The notes: generated from the sequence alone by a model not told the origin. Counted from the stretch's first letter, positions 23,796-33,887 are shown. The stretch: 54,384 nt of DNA from DAMCAP01 sp032059445 (GCA_032059445.1 DAMCAP010000016.1:1-54384); one strand, 5' to 3'. Numbers and translations: made by a program.

Positions 23796-25010
23796 ATGCT
23801 GACACTTGTGGAGTTTTTTGACCCGAGCCCGATCAAAAACCTGATCGGTGCCCTATCTTTGCAACCTGACAAGGTAATATTGGTAATAGATGAGAGCATG
23901 GTGACCAAGCGTGAGCAAGGGGAATTTGCTCGTTATCTTAATACCTACCACAAGGGGATACAATTTGAGAAGCACCCGATCAAATCCATGGAGCTAGAGG
24001 CTGTTACGACCGCTTGTCGTCACATAGCGGATGCTCATCAGGATCTGGCGTTTAACCTTACTGGTGGCGGTGAGATTGCAGTGGCTGCGGTTACGATGTT
24101 TTGTACGCTGCATAAGCTGCCCGCATTTTTTGTAGACCTCAAAGAAGAGGCCTTTAAGGATGTGATCCACAGCAGCCATTTAAGCAGCCGATTTGGGATA
24201 CCGAAGCTGTCGGTCAAAAAAATGATTGCATTAAACGGGGCAGATTTTAAGCGCAGCGATCATTATGTACCCGATGTAGAGGATCATGAGCTGACAGCCG
24301 ACATCAACAATATCTTTGAAATTTCCATCCGCTACAGTGAAGATTGGCATGGCTTTGCTGCCTATATGCAGGAGGTGGGCAAATCGGTTAGCAGAGGTAC
24401 TCCCTCTCTTGCGATCTCTGCTCCAAGCTACATAGAGGTCAACAACCAGCGTAGGGTACGCTCCAATAACCGTATCCTTAAGGAGCTAGAGCGTGTAGGT
24501 GCTATTTCGGAGCTTCATGTCAACAGGGAGCAGGTGCGCTTTAAGGTCAAAAACCTCTTAATCCTTGAGCAGCTTAAGCTGCAGGGGAGCTGGCTTGAGC
24601 AGTTTTGCTATATCAACTGTGTAGAGATGGGGTACTTCGATGATGTCAAAATGAGTGTGGTCATCGATGCCGACGGCCCCTTGGAGGACTTTGCGCAGAT
24701 CCAAAATGAGATTGACCTGATCTGTGTAAAGGGAATCAGACCAATCTTTATATCTTGTAAGTCGGGGATCCCGCCTGCGGTAGCCCTTAGTGAGATCAAG
24801 CTGCTCAGCCAGAAGTTTGGCGGAGAAACGGCTAAGACCGTCCTTGTTACAGCAGCAAACCCATCCTCCCAAAATCCTTCAATCTACAAGCGCGCAATGG
24901 AGCTGGATATCTTTATGATCGAACTAGATGACCTAAGCCCCCAGCGCTTTGCTCAGCGGATGCTAGAGATCGCAGAGGGGCGTTACCGCTATGCTTATAA
25001 GCAGCTTTAG
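23796..25010 (+). CDS. DUF1887 (Can2/Card1-like) putative nuclease
   Basis: This 404-residue protein has an N-terminal CARF-like half with FNLTGGGEIAVAA (residues 86-98), a winged-helix-like linker (about 215-255), and a C-terminal PD-(D/E)xK-type nuclease half with GSWLEQF (264-270), NEIDLICVKG and ISCKSG (Asp307, Lys322). This is the DUF1887 architecture of Card1/Can2, nucleases activated by cyclic oligoadenylate in type III CRISPR immunity. No CRISPR array, cas gene or cyclase is visible within the window, so it may answer a distant system or another signal. ATG 23796 follows AAAGGAGGTG. Function is inferred from fold and motifs. Confidence 0.8.
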   Translation: MLTLVEFFDPSPIKNLIGALSLQPDKVILVIDESMVTKREQGEFARYLNTYHKGIQFEKHPIKSMELEAVTTACRHIADAHQDLAFNLTGGGEIAVAAVTMFCTLHKLPAFFVDLKEEAFKDVIHSSHLSSRFGIPKLSVKKMIALNGADFKRSDHYVPDVEDHELTADINNIFEISIRYSEDWHGFAAYMQEVGKSVSRGTPSLAISAPSYIEVNNQRRVRSNNRILKELERVGAISELHVNREQVRFKVKNLLILEQLKLQGSWLEQFCYINCVEMGYFDDVKMSVVIDADGPLEDFAQIQNEIDLICVKGIRPIFISCKSGIPPAVALSEIKLLSQKFGGETAKTVLVTAANPSSQNPSIYKRAMELDIFMIELDDLSPQRFAQRMLEIAEGRYRYAYKQL

Positions 25011-25081
25011 GAATTTTTTTTCAAAGCGGTGATATACTACTATCGTCCGATCGTCTATCGTATGAAAAGGAGCGTATTATC

Positions 25082-25246
25082 TTGAAAAAGAATCAAAAAA
25101 CCGACCCTAAACCCACGCAAAAAGGACTGGAAATCGGCAATGTGTATAAAGGAATTGGCCGTTGCTCCAGCGATCCCCAGGGAAGCTACACAGGCATCCC
25201 CCGCCATGAGAAGGATAAGCCGGTGCAGGATGCCGACGATCTATAA
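25082..25246 (+). CDS. Small conserved-looking protein of unknown function (54 aa)
   Basis: This 54-residue Lys/Asp-rich protein begins at TTG 25082, ten bases after AAAGGAG. Its middle reads GNVYKGIGRCSSDPQGSYTG and its C-terminus is acidic (QDADDL). It has no membrane segment or signal peptide. It lies 71 bp after the DUF1887 gene on the same strand and just before a terminator, so it may be the last gene of that transcript. The good ribosome binding site and clean reading frame support a real gene. I do not recognise a function. Confidence 0.6.
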   Translation: MKKNQKTDPKPTQKGLEIGNVYKGIGRCSSDPQGSYTGIPRHEKDKPVQDADDL

Positions 25247-25252
25247 ATCACA

Positions 25253-25285
25253 CAAAAAAGCAGGCTGACTTTGGTCAGCCTGCTT
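25253..25285. terminator. Bidirectional terminator
   Basis: AAGCAGGCTGAC (25258 onward) pairs perfectly with GTCAGCCTGCTT. The minus strand ends in six T (for the CBS-domain gene); the plus strand has only TTATTAA. Confidence 0.85.
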
Positions 25286-25320
25286 ATTAATGGAGATTGT
25301 TATGCTTATATTCTCAACCT

Positions 25321-26616
25321 TTAGGGGTTTAAGCTTTTGATTACTGCACGCACCGTCAAGATCTTACGCTGGTCAGCTTCCATAATGGTAAAGGTAACCC
25401 CGCCAAAATGGATCGACTGGCTAAGGGCATCTTGCCTTGGGATGCCACCTAAGAGCTCTGTGATAAAGCCACCGAGGGTATCACTTTCTGAGTCGTCTGG
25501 GATGTCGATGTCAAGCAGCCGCTCTGCCCGTGAGATGGGCATCGAGCCATCTAGGATATATACACCTTCTGCCACTTCGGTCAACTGCTCTTCTTCATTG
25601 TCATATTCATCCTGCATGCTGCCCACGATAGCCTCTAACAGGTCTTCCATAGTGACGATGCCATAGGTACCACCGTACTCGTCGATGACCACCGCGATCT
25701 GGGTTCTTTCCCGCTTAAAGATCGCAAACAAGTCGTTGCACTTGGTGGTTTCGGGGATATACAGGGGCTTTCGCATGCTTTGTCTGACGTTAAATTCCTC
25801 AGCCTTGTCGATGAATTTAAGCAGGTCTTTTGCATAGATAATGCCTACAACTGAGTCGATGTCATCCTCATAGACCGGGATTCTGGAGTAACCGGTTTCG
25901 AGGGCGATTGCCACCAGCTCATCAAGGCTAGAGCTAAGATCGGCAGCGCTTACCTCGGTGCGGTGGGTCATTACCTCATCGACGGTACGCTCATCAAACT
26001 CAAATATATTGTTAATCATGTCTTTTTCTGACTCTTCGATTACACCGCGGACCTCACCCTCGTCGACTAGCATGCGGATTTCCTCTTCGGTCACCCTATG
26101 GGGTACGTTGTTGGGGTCTTTACCCGAAAGCCGTACCACCAATGCGCTGATCAGATCAAGGATATATACAAAGGGGAGCATGATGACTCGTGCCAAGCTA
26201 AGGAGCCCCAGCAATGAAAAGGCCATACCTTCATAGTAATATGCTGCAAGCCTGCGGGGGGTAATTTTACCAAGGGCAAGAAACAAAAGGCCGTCAACAA
26301 CCAATGCAAAGATCAATACCAGCTTCGGTGACAGCAGCCCTGAGGCTGCCAGCCCCTCAAACAACTGCCAGAAGCCATAAAAGCTGATCATTAGGCAGAT
26401 GGCTGTCAGTGAAATTACAGCGGGCTCCAGGGTTTTGTAGTTCCCCAGCAGTTTAAGCATTTTGGCGGCCTTACGGTCCCCCACACTATCCTGATGCTTT
26501 AGGTATGCGTCGTCGGTGTAGATGATGGCGGCCTCTCCTGCATTTAAGAGCGCAGATACCAGTATCGGTGCCAGCGCCAAACCAAGAAAGACCACCCTGT
26601 TACTGTCAGGTGACAT
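25321..26616 (-). CDS. CBS-domain hemolysin/CorC family membrane protein
   Basis: This 431-residue protein has the DUF21 membrane domain (four hydrophobic segments within residues 5-150), then two CBS domains (about 190-310, with VDEVMTHRTEV and AVVIDEYGGTYGIVTMEDLLE in two blocks) and a C-terminal CorC/HlyC domain (about 350-425). Proteins of this layout are now linked to magnesium or cobalt efflux (MpfA/CorC) rather than hemolysis. The ATG at 26616 follows AAAGGAG; the frame stays open 61 codons further but that part lacks family similarity. It stands alone on the minus strand with a shared terminator. Confidence 0.9.
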   Translation of the reverse strand: MSPDSNRVVFLGLALAPILVSALLNAGEAAIIYTDDAYLKHQDSVGDRKAAKMLKLLGNYKTLEPAVISLTAICLMISFYGFWQLFEGLAASGLLSPKLVLIFALVVDGLLFLALGKITPRRLAAYYYEGMAFSLLGLLSLARVIMLPFVYILDLISALVVRLSGKDPNNVPHRVTEEEIRMLVDEGEVRGVIEESEKDMINNIFEFDERTVDEVMTHRTEVSAADLSSSLDELVAIALETGYSRIPVYEDDIDSVVGIIYAKDLLKFIDKAEEFNVRQSMRKPLYIPETTKCNDLFAIFKRERTQIAVVIDEYGGTYGIVTMEDLLEAIVGSMQDEYDNEEEQLTEVAEGVYILDGSMPISRAERLLDIDIPDDSESDTLGGFITELLGGIPRQDALSQSIHFGGVTFTIMEADQRKILTVRAVIKSLNP

Positions 26617-26873
26617 TCTTTTTCTCCTTTTTAAAGATGCTTCAATTTTATTGATGTTGATTTTAGTAAGTGACTTGCAGCCAAGGCAGTTGGTGTGTTG
26701 CGAATTACTGCCAAAAACTGTATTATCCTTACTATAGAAATAAATATACAGTGTTTTAGGTGAAATGTCAAATAAAATAGTGGCAAATCCACAGATCAAG
26801 CGCAGCTAACGCTGATAGGCGGTCAAAATTGCAAGAAAGCTTGCAGATTATGTTAATTTATAGCTAATCCATA

Positions 26874-26902
26874 TTTACAACGCGTAAAAAAAATGATAGA
26901 AT
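26874..26902 (+). promoter_or_regulatory. Promoter of the pyruvate oxidoreductase gene
   Basis: TTTACA (26874-26879), a 17-base spacer and TAGAAT (26897-26902) fit a sigma-A promoter. AAGGAGG lies 11 bases before ATG 26963. Confidence 0.65.
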
Positions 26903-26962
26903 GTAATGAGTTAAATCTAATGAGATTTGATTCACTGGAAACTATAAGGAGGAACAAAAAAC

Positions 26963-29900
26963 ATGGCACACTTAAAAAGACCAATGAAGACCATGGATGG
27001 CAATAACGCCGCAGCACACGTATCGTATGCGTTTACCGATGTTGCTGCTATCTACCCAATCACCCCTTCTTCCGTAATGGCAGAAGTGACTGATGCTTGG
27101 TCGGCAGACGGCAGAAAAAATATTTTTGGAAATCAGGTCAAGGTTGTAGAGCTACAGTCTGAGGCTGGTGCAGCAGGTGCTGTACACGGCTCTCTAGCAG
27201 CTGGCGCACTGACTACTACCTTTACTGCTTCCCAGGGTCTGCTGCTGATGATCCCCAATATGTATAAGATGGCAGGCGAGATGCTCCCTTGCGTACTAAA
27301 CGTATCTGCAAGAGCAGTTGCTTCTCATGCGCTTTCGATCTTTGGTGATCACTCCGACATTTATGCTTGCCGCCAGACCGGCTTTGCTTTCCTGGCTTCG
27401 GGCAACGTGCAGGAGACTATGGATCTTGGCGCTGTTGCACATCTCTCTGCAATTAAGGGCAGAGTTCCATTCCTCCACTTCTTCGACGGCTTCAGAACCT
27501 CTCATGAGATCCAGAAGATTGAGGCTTGGGATACCGAGACTCTCGCCGAGATGCTGGACATGGATGCTGTAAAGGCATTTAGAAAGAACGCTCTAAACCC
27601 TGAGCACCCTGTACTGCGTGGTACTGCTCAAAACCCAGATATCTTCTTCCAGGCTAGAGAGGCTTGTAACTCTGCTTATGACGCTCTGCCTGCTATCGTA
27701 ACCAAGTATATGGACATGGTTAACGAGAAGATCGGCACCAACTACTCTCTCTTTAACTACTACGGCAAGGCTGATGCTAAGCACGTAATTATCGCAATGG
27801 GCTCTGTATGCGACACCATCGAGGAGACCATTGATTATCTAAACGCAGCAGGCGGCAGCTATGGTCTGATCAAGGTAAGACTGTACCGTCCATTTATTGC
27901 TGAGGCACTAGTTGCAGCTATCCCAGACAGCGCTCAGACTCTGACCGTTCTTGACAGAACTAAGGAGCCTGGCTCTATTGGCGAGCCTCTGTATCTAGAT
28001 GTAATCCTGGGCATCCGTGAGTCTAAGTTTGGCACTATGCCTGTATACTCCGGCCGTTATGGTCTGGGCTCTAAGGATACTACCCCCGGCCAGATCGTTG
28101 CTGTATATAAGAACGCTGAGTCGNNNNNNNNNNNNNNNNNNNNNNNNNNNNNNNNNNNNNNNNNNNNNNNNNNNNNNNNNNNNNNNNNNNNNNNNNNNNN
28201 NNNNNNNNNNNNNNNNNAACAAAAACTCCATCAAGATCATCGGTGACCACACCAACATGTATGCACAGGCATACTTCTCCTACGACTCCAAGAAGTCGGG
28301 TGGTATCACTGTATCTCACCTGCGTTTTGGTAAGAACCCAATCAAGTCTACCTACCTGATCAACAAGGCAGACTTCGTAGCTTGCCACAACCCATCCTAT
28401 GTCAACAAGTATGACATGGTTTCCGACCTCAAGAAGGGCGGCACCTTCCTGCTTAACACTGCTTGGACTGTCGAGGAGCTATCCGAGAGACTGCCTGGTG
28501 ATGTAAAGCGCTATATTGCTAACAACGACATCAAGCTCTACACCATCGACGCAATCAGCGTAGCTCGTGAGCTGGGTCTTGGCGGACGTGTTAACACCAT
28601 CCTTCAGGCTGCATTCTTTAAGCTGGCCAACATCATTCCTGTAGAGGAAGCTGTTGACTACATGAAGCAGGCAGCTACCAAGAGCTACGGCAAGCGCGGC
28701 GAGGCAATCGTACAGATGAACCATGGCGCAATCGACCGTGGTGTAACTGATGTAAAGAAGGTTGAGATCCCTGCTGATTGGAAGAATGCTGGAGGTGCTA
28801 TCGAGCATCCTGTAGCTACTGGCGATCGCAAGACGGTACCTTCCCACAGGGTAGTGCTGCTTATGAGAAGCGCGGTATTGCAGTTGACATCCCATGCTGG
28901 AACACAGAGAATTGTATCCAGTGTAACTTCTGCTCTTATGTATGCCCACATGCTGTAATCCGTCCTGTCGTTATGACTGCTGAGGAGGCTGCAAAGGCTC
29001 CAGAGGGCATGAAGATGATGGATATGACCGGTATGCCTGGCTATAAGTTTGCTATGACTATATCGGCACTTGACTGTACTGGTTGTGGCTCTTGTGCAAA
29101 CGTATGCCCTGGCAAGAAGGGTAACAAGGCACTGGTCATGGAGCCTCTGGATTCTCAGCTTCATGAGCAAAACAACTTCGCATATGGTCAGGGCATCGTA
29201 ACTGCTCCTGAGGTATTTGAGAAGTTTAAGGAGACCACCGTTAAGGGCAGCCAGTTTAAGCAGCCTCTGCTAGAATACTCCGGCGCTTGCGCAGGATGCG
29301 GCGAGACTCCTTATGCTAAGCTGGTTACTCAGCTCTTTGGCGACAGAATGTATATCGCAAACGCTACTGGATGTTCTTCCATCTGGGGCGTCAACAAGGA
29401 TGGCCATGGTCCTGCATGGGCTAACTCCCTCTTTGAGGACAACGCTGAGTATGGCTACGGTATGTACCTTGCACAGGCTACTATCCGCAACAAGCTGATC
29501 AGCAAGGTGCTTGAGCTCAATAAGATCACCTCTAAGGATTATATCCGTGAGGCTACCGCAAACTATCTGGCAACCACCAACGATGGTAAGGCCAACAAGA
29601 TTGCGACCGAGGCAATGATCGCAGCCCTTGAGAAGAGCTCTAAGGAAGGTTGCACCAAGTGTGATGTGATCCTTGCTGAGAAGGAATACCTCTCCAAGAA
29701 GTCCTGCTGGATCTTTGGTGGAGACGGCTGGGCATACGACATCGGCTTCGGTGGCCTAGACCACGTAATCGCTTCGGGCGAGGATGTAAACATCCTGGTA
29801 TTTGATACCGAGGTTTACTCCAATACCGGCGGTCAGTCTTCCAAGGCTACCAACATCGGCGCTGTAGCACAGTTTGCAGCTGCTGGTAAGGAAGTCAAGA

Positions 29901-30358
29901 AGAAGGATCTAGCAGCGATCGCAATGAGCTATGGCTATGTATACGTAGCACAGATCGCTCAGGGCGCTGACTACAACCAGACCGTTAAGGCAATCGTTGA
30001 GGCTGAGAGCTACAACGGACCTTCGATCGTCATCGCTTACGCTCCATGTATCAACCACGGTATCAAGTCCGGTATGGGTACAGCTCAGACCGTTATCAAG
30101 AATGCTGTTGCTGCTGGCTACTGGCATATGTTCCGCTTTGACCCAAGACTGACCCTCGAGGGCAAGAATCCATTCCAGTTGGATTCCAAGGCACCAACCG
30201 CAAGCTACACCGACTTCCTCAACAGCGAGGTTCGTTACACCTCTCTGGCTCAGAAGTTCCCAGAGCGTGCAGAGGAGCTGTTTGCTAAGGCTGCTAAGAG
30301 CGCCGAAAACAAATACGAGCATCTGGTACGTCTCTCCAACCTTTACAACATTAACTAA
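26963..30358 (+). CDS. Pyruvate:ferredoxin (flavodoxin) oxidoreductase, broken by gap and frameshift
   Basis: This is a single-chain PFOR that converts pyruvate and CoA to acetyl-CoA and CO2, reducing ferredoxin. In order it shows the N-terminal pyruvate-binding domain (HVSYAFTDVAAIYPITPSS), domain II/III, two 4Fe-4S motifs (CIQCNFCSYVCP and CTGCGSCANVCPG), and the thiamine-diphosphate domain with CAGCGETPY and GGDGWAYDIG. The reading is interrupted by 94 N (28124-28217), and near 28822-28836 the frame shifts. There about 20-25 residues expected between ATGD and DGTFPQG are missing, at the palindrome GCGATCGC. A collapsed assembly is more likely than a true pseudogene, since the codon use and both flanks are intact. 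Confidence 0.9.
28124..28217. other. Assembly gap (94 N) in the pyruvate oxidoreductase gene
   Basis: 94 is not a multiple of three and the frame changes across it, so the gap length is an estimate. Confidence 0.95.
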
Positions 30359-30706
30359 GTTCCCTTAAATGATCTTTGCAGCAGATCTTACCGCCTGAGA
30401 GGCAGGAGTAGTGACCCTGCTTCTTATGGCTCACCGTGTGCCCGTGTAGTGGACGAGCATATGGTCAATTGCAGACAAGCAGCTTTTGCAAGCGGCGACG
30501 GTCGTAATGTTATAAAGCTTGTCTCTATCAAAACAGAGCGTTCTTATGAACGCTCTGTTTTTGTTTTAGCTACTGGTAAGAAGCAGGAGAAAAGGTTTGT
30601 ATTTGCCAGCGCAACGTGGTAAAATGGGAGTATATTTGATGTCTGCGCTTACTGCTAAGCTTGCAGTTTGGCAGAGCAATCTCAAAAGACTAGGGAGGGT
30701 GCAGAG
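30359..30706. other. Intergenic region with terminator and possible RNA
   Basis: The first 170 bases (30360-30530) are GC-richer than typical spacers. They contain paired stretches such as GCAGG/CCTGC near 30403-30420 and AGACAAGC/GCTTGTCT near 30474-30524, which would suit a small structured RNA; no family was recognised. A terminator (30531-30567) closes it, with perfect arms AAACAGAGCGTTC and GAACGCTCTGTTT and a T-rich tail. Confidence 0.45.
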
Positions 30707-31534
30707 ATGCAGATTACACTCAAAAAAGCCACGCTGGAAGATATGGAAGACTGCATTGCCGTTGAAAAAAAGTCGATGCCAAACCACTGTTATTTAAAGG
30801 ATGTGTGGAGCTACTTCCAAGGTACGGTGGGGGATCTAAGCTGTGTTTATGTCGATGGTGTGCTGGCAGGTATCGGTAAATTTACTCTGCTATATGACGG
30901 TACCGGTTGGCTCGAGACCTTAAGAGTCGATCCAAAGTATCAGGGCATGGGCGTGGGCAAGGAGATCTATAAGCGTTATCTAGAGCAGGGTAGCCACTAC
31001 AACTGCCCTCGCCTTGAGATGTATACTGGGGTAGAGAATCGTGTCAGCGCAGGGCTTGCCATCAAGCACGGTCTAAGCAAGGTGCAGGAGTTTCGGGGTT
31101 ACAATCTCACAGAGTTTACCCCGCCTACTGAGGACTACAGCTTCCAGATTGTAGACCCTCAGCGAGCTGCTCAGCTGATTTTACCTCTTAGTGAGGCATA
31201 CCACGGCTATATGGTCAGCAATCGCACCTTTTATCGCATCAATCCTCCCACCGCCGAGGGCTTTGGGATGGACGGCAAGGTGTTTGAGGATGCGAAGGGC
31301 AATTTCATCGTGTGCGGTGCGAGGTTTCAGCATCTCAAGGCGCTGCATATCAGCATGATGGGGGGAGATCTCGCTACCTGTCTGGGCTTTGCCAAGAAGT
31401 TTGCCTGCTCCCACGGTATCCCTAAGCTGACCGTTACCTTTGCTTTGCCAAACCAAGCGCTGGAGCAGTGCTTGATTGAGCAAGGCTTTGAGAAGGAGCC
31501 AAGTGACCATATGACCATGGCGGTCACACTGTAA
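30707..31534 (+). CDS. GNAT-family N-acetyltransferase
   Basis: This 275-residue protein has an N-terminal GNAT fold. The acetyl-CoA loop region reads LRVDPKYQGMGVGKEIYKRY (about residues 78-97), a close match to the family motif (V)xxxxQGxGxGxxL. A second, more divergent half (about 140-275) ends with a beta-strand pattern that may be another GNAT-like domain. The ATG at 30707 follows AGGGAGGG. The substrate is unknown and the gene stands between two terminator-bounded units. Confidence 0.85.
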   Translation: MQITLKKATLEDMEDCIAVEKKSMPNHCYLKDVWSYFQGTVGDLSCVYVDGVLAGIGKFTLLYDGTGWLETLRVDPKYQGMGVGKEIYKRYLEQGSHYNCPRLEMYTGVENRVSAGLAIKHGLSKVQEFRGYNLTEFTPPTEDYSFQIVDPQRAAQLILPLSEAYHGYMVSNRTFYRINPPTAEGFGMDGKVFEDAKGNFIVCGARFQHLKALHISMMGGDLATCLGFAKKFACSHGIPKLTVTFALPNQALEQCLIEQGFEKEPSDHMTMAVTL

Positions 31535-31709
31535 AATTGTGTATTTTTAAGAAATTTATTATTTAACAAACAATTGTACATAAAAATACAGTATAATAAA
31601 ATAAGCTTATGCTGATCACTTTATGATTAATCGGCAGCTTTGGTAAGGAGGCCTTACTGAGGCGCAGTTAGCGGTACACATACCCAATTATGGTAACTAG
31701 GGGGAAAAG

Positions 31710-32420
31710 ATGGCTTTAATCGAAATACATGAAATGACCAAGGTATATAACCCCGGTGAGAATCAGGTAAATGCTCTGGATGGGGTAAATCTATCGGTAA
31801 ATAACGGAGAGTTTGTATCGATTGTAGGGCAGTCCGGCTCGGGTAAATCTACCCTTATGAATATGCTCGGCTGCCTTGATGCGCCCACTACAGGCACATA
31901 CATGCTAAACGGCAATGATGTCAGCACCTTGGATGACGATGAACTTTCTACTATCAGAAACCAGCAGATCGGGTTTATCTTTCAGAACTTTAACCTTATA
32001 ATGAATCTCAATGCTCTAGAGAATGTGGAGCTACCTCTGGTATACAGAGGGGTTTCGCCCACCGAGCGCCGCGAACTGGCGTCAAAGGCACTGGAGCGTG
32101 TGGGACTTGGCAACAGGCTTACTCATAAGCCGATGGAGCTCTCCGGAGGTCAGCAGCAGCGTGTTGCCATTGCCAGAGCAATTGCAGCCAGACCACCACT
32201 GATCTTGGCCGATGAGCCTACCGGTAACCTTGATACGAAGAGCGGTGAGGATGTTATGCATATCCTCAAGGAGCTGCACAGCGAGGGCACAACCGTAGTA
32301 CTAATTACCCATGACAATGAAGTAGCAGCGCAGGCACAGCGCACAGTACGCGTCATCGATGGCAAGATCGTCAGCGACATCCTCAATGAGTATGAAGAAT
32401 TGGAGGCAAAGGAGGGGTAG
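31710..32420 (+). CDS. ABC transporter ATP-binding protein (MacB/LolD type)
   Basis: This 236-residue ATPase has Walker A GQSGSGKST (residues 40-48), the Q-loop FIFQNFNLI, signature LSGGQQQRVAIARA, Walker B LILADEPT and the H-loop VLITHD. The sequence NPGENQVNALDGVNLSV near the start is typical of the MacB/LolD/FtsE-like subfamily, which usually pairs with FtsX/MacB-type permeases. No permease gene is next to it. Instead a NusG-II-domain protein follows, starting immediately after its stop. ATG 31710 follows a GGGGGAAAAG site. Confidence 0.92.
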   Translation: MALIEIHEMTKVYNPGENQVNALDGVNLSVNNGEFVSIVGQSGSGKSTLMNMLGCLDAPTTGTYMLNGNDVSTLDDDELSTIRNQQIGFIFQNFNLIMNLNALENVELPLVYRGVSPTERRELASKALERVGLGNRLTHKPMELSGGQQQRVAIARAIAARPPLILADEPTGNLDTKSGEDVMHILKELHSEGTTVVLITHDNEVAAQAQRTVRVIDGKIVSDILNEYEELEAKEG

Positions 32421-32421
32421 T

Positions 32422-32835
32422 TTGGAGCACACCACGAAGCGCGCCAAAAAATTTGAATTTATCATTATCGGCGTGGTGGTTGCCGCTGCGCTGCTGGGGA
32501 TGTACCTGTTAAACTCCAGACCCTCCGATGATGCTGACTCCAATTATGCCGTAATCAGCATTGATGGTAAAGCAGTAGAGGTGGTAAGGCTTGCAGATTA
32601 TACCAAGGCAGAGCCTAGCTACGTCGACCTCCACCAATGGGGCATAGAGGGCAAGCTGGAGCTAAATGGCGGGCAGATCCGATTTATAGAGGTAAGCTGC
32701 CCCGATCACATCTGCGAAAAGCAGGGCTTCATCGGGCAGGAGCTGCAATCAGCTGTCTGCATGCCCAACCGCGTGTCGGTATCGATCTACAGCAGTGAAG
32801 ATGCCCGTCAGTATATAAATCAAGTCAAAAAATAA
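32422..32835 (+). CDS. NusG domain II-containing membrane-anchored protein
   Basis: This 137-residue protein has one N-terminal membrane helix (residues 13-30) and an extracellular NusG-II-like domain (DUF1312), with the conserved ISIDGKAVEVV, EVSCPDHICEKQGFI (Cys pair) and VCMPNRVSV segments. Proteins of this kind occur beside FMN-binding and ApbE-type genes in clostridia; their role is unclear. The start is TTG 32422, with AGGAGGGG overlapping the stop of the upstream ATPase, so the two are translationally coupled. This is odd, because the ATPase would be expected to precede a permease. Confidence 0.85.
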   Translation: MEHTTKRAKKFEFIIIGVVVAAALLGMYLLNSRPSDDADSNYAVISIDGKAVEVVRLADYTKAEPSYVDLHQWGIEGKLELNGGQIRFIEVSCPDHICEKQGFIGQELQSAVCMPNRVSVSIYSSEDARQYINQVKK

Positions 32836-32853
32836 TTACCAACAGATAATAAA

Positions 32854-32893
32854 AACAGCCGCCGGTTACTATACCAGCGGCTGTTTGCTTTTT
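32854..32893 (+). terminator. Terminator after the NusG-II gene
   Basis: AACAGCCGC pairs with GCGGCTGTT, followed by TGCTTTTTAA. Confidence 0.85.
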
Positions 32894-33152
32894 AATTGTT
32901 GAAAATCACTGCCTATGTACAGGTATAAAAAAGGACTACGTTAAGTGGGGAGGCATGGGGAAGTGTAGCAGATCACTTTTGTAGCTGCTCATTTGTGGGG
33001 CACGGGTAACGCTCCCACTGAGCATGCATGTTGATACAAGGTACTGCCAACTTTATCATCAAAATACAGTAAAATGTTTACAGGTGTAGCTTGAAATGAT
33101 ACAATAGGGTTATAGATAAATTCGTATTATTTGTATAATGGGAAGTAATGAA

Positions 33153-33830
33153 ATGGAAAAATTCAACTATCAATTAATTGAAAAATATATGATTTGCTGC
33201 ATGTCTGATAGTGCTCATGATAAAGAGCATATATATCGTGTCTTATTTATTGCATTGGATATTGCAAGCAAAGAAGAATTAGTTAATTATGATGTACTGA
33301 TTAGTGCTTGTCTTTTGCATGATATTGGTAGACAAGAGCAATTTGAAAATCCAAAATTATGTCATGCGATTGTTGGAGCTGAAAAAGCCTATAATTTTCT
33401 TATAGAGAATAAATATAACTCCAATTTTGCAAAACAAGTAGCTTCATGTATTAGAGCACATCGTTTTAGAACAGACATAATACCTATAAGCATAGAAGAA
33501 AGGATTCTGTTTGATGCTGATAAGATAGATGTTACCGGTGCACTGGGTATTGCAAGAACTATTCTTTATAAAGGGCAAGTTGGTGAACCTCTTTATTCAG
33601 TTGATGAGAATGAAAATGTTCTTGACGGTTCAAGTGATATAGAACCTTCGTTTTTTCAAGAATACAAATATAAACTTGCAAATTTGTATTCCAACTTTTA
33701 TACTAAGCGTGGCTCCGACATAGCATCACAACGAAAGAACATAGCGGTTTCATTTTATGAGAATATGGTAAAAGAGGTAACTTCAGCTTATCAAACAGGG
33801 CAAACTATACTTAAAGATAGGCTGGAGTAA
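33153..33830 (+). CDS. HD-domain phosphohydrolase, AT-rich
   Basis: This 225-residue protein has an HD fold: His22 or His26 in HDKEHIYRV, the pair in ACLLHDIGR, an AHRFRTD segment and Asp in FDADKIDV. These match the small HD family of uncharacterised nucleotide phosphohydrolases. The start ATG 33153 follows GGGAAG; ATG 33138 is the alternative. The gene is strikingly AT-rich with AT-ending codons compared with both neighbours, which suggests recent transfer. It stands alone with its own -10-like TATAAT (33133-33138) and a terminator. The substrate is unknown. Confidence 0.85.
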   Translation: MEKFNYQLIEKYMICCMSDSAHDKEHIYRVLFIALDIASKEELVNYDVLISACLLHDIGRQEQFENPKLCHAIVGAEKAYNFLIENKYNSNFAKQVASCIRAHRFRTDIIPISIEERILFDADKIDVTGALGIARTILYKGQVGEPLYSVDENENVLDGSSDIEPSFFQEYKYKLANLYSNFYTKRGSDIASQRKNIAVSFYENMVKEVTSAYQTGQTILKDRLE

Positions 33831-33851
33831 ATATGTCATTTGACGCAGTAA

Positions 33852-33887
33852 GAGCCACGGAACGCTTTGTTCCGTGGCTCATTTTTA
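33852..33887 (+). terminator. Terminator of the AT-rich HD gene
   Basis: GAGCCACGGAAC pairs perfectly with GTTCCGTGGCTC and is followed by ATTTTTA. Confidence 0.9.
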
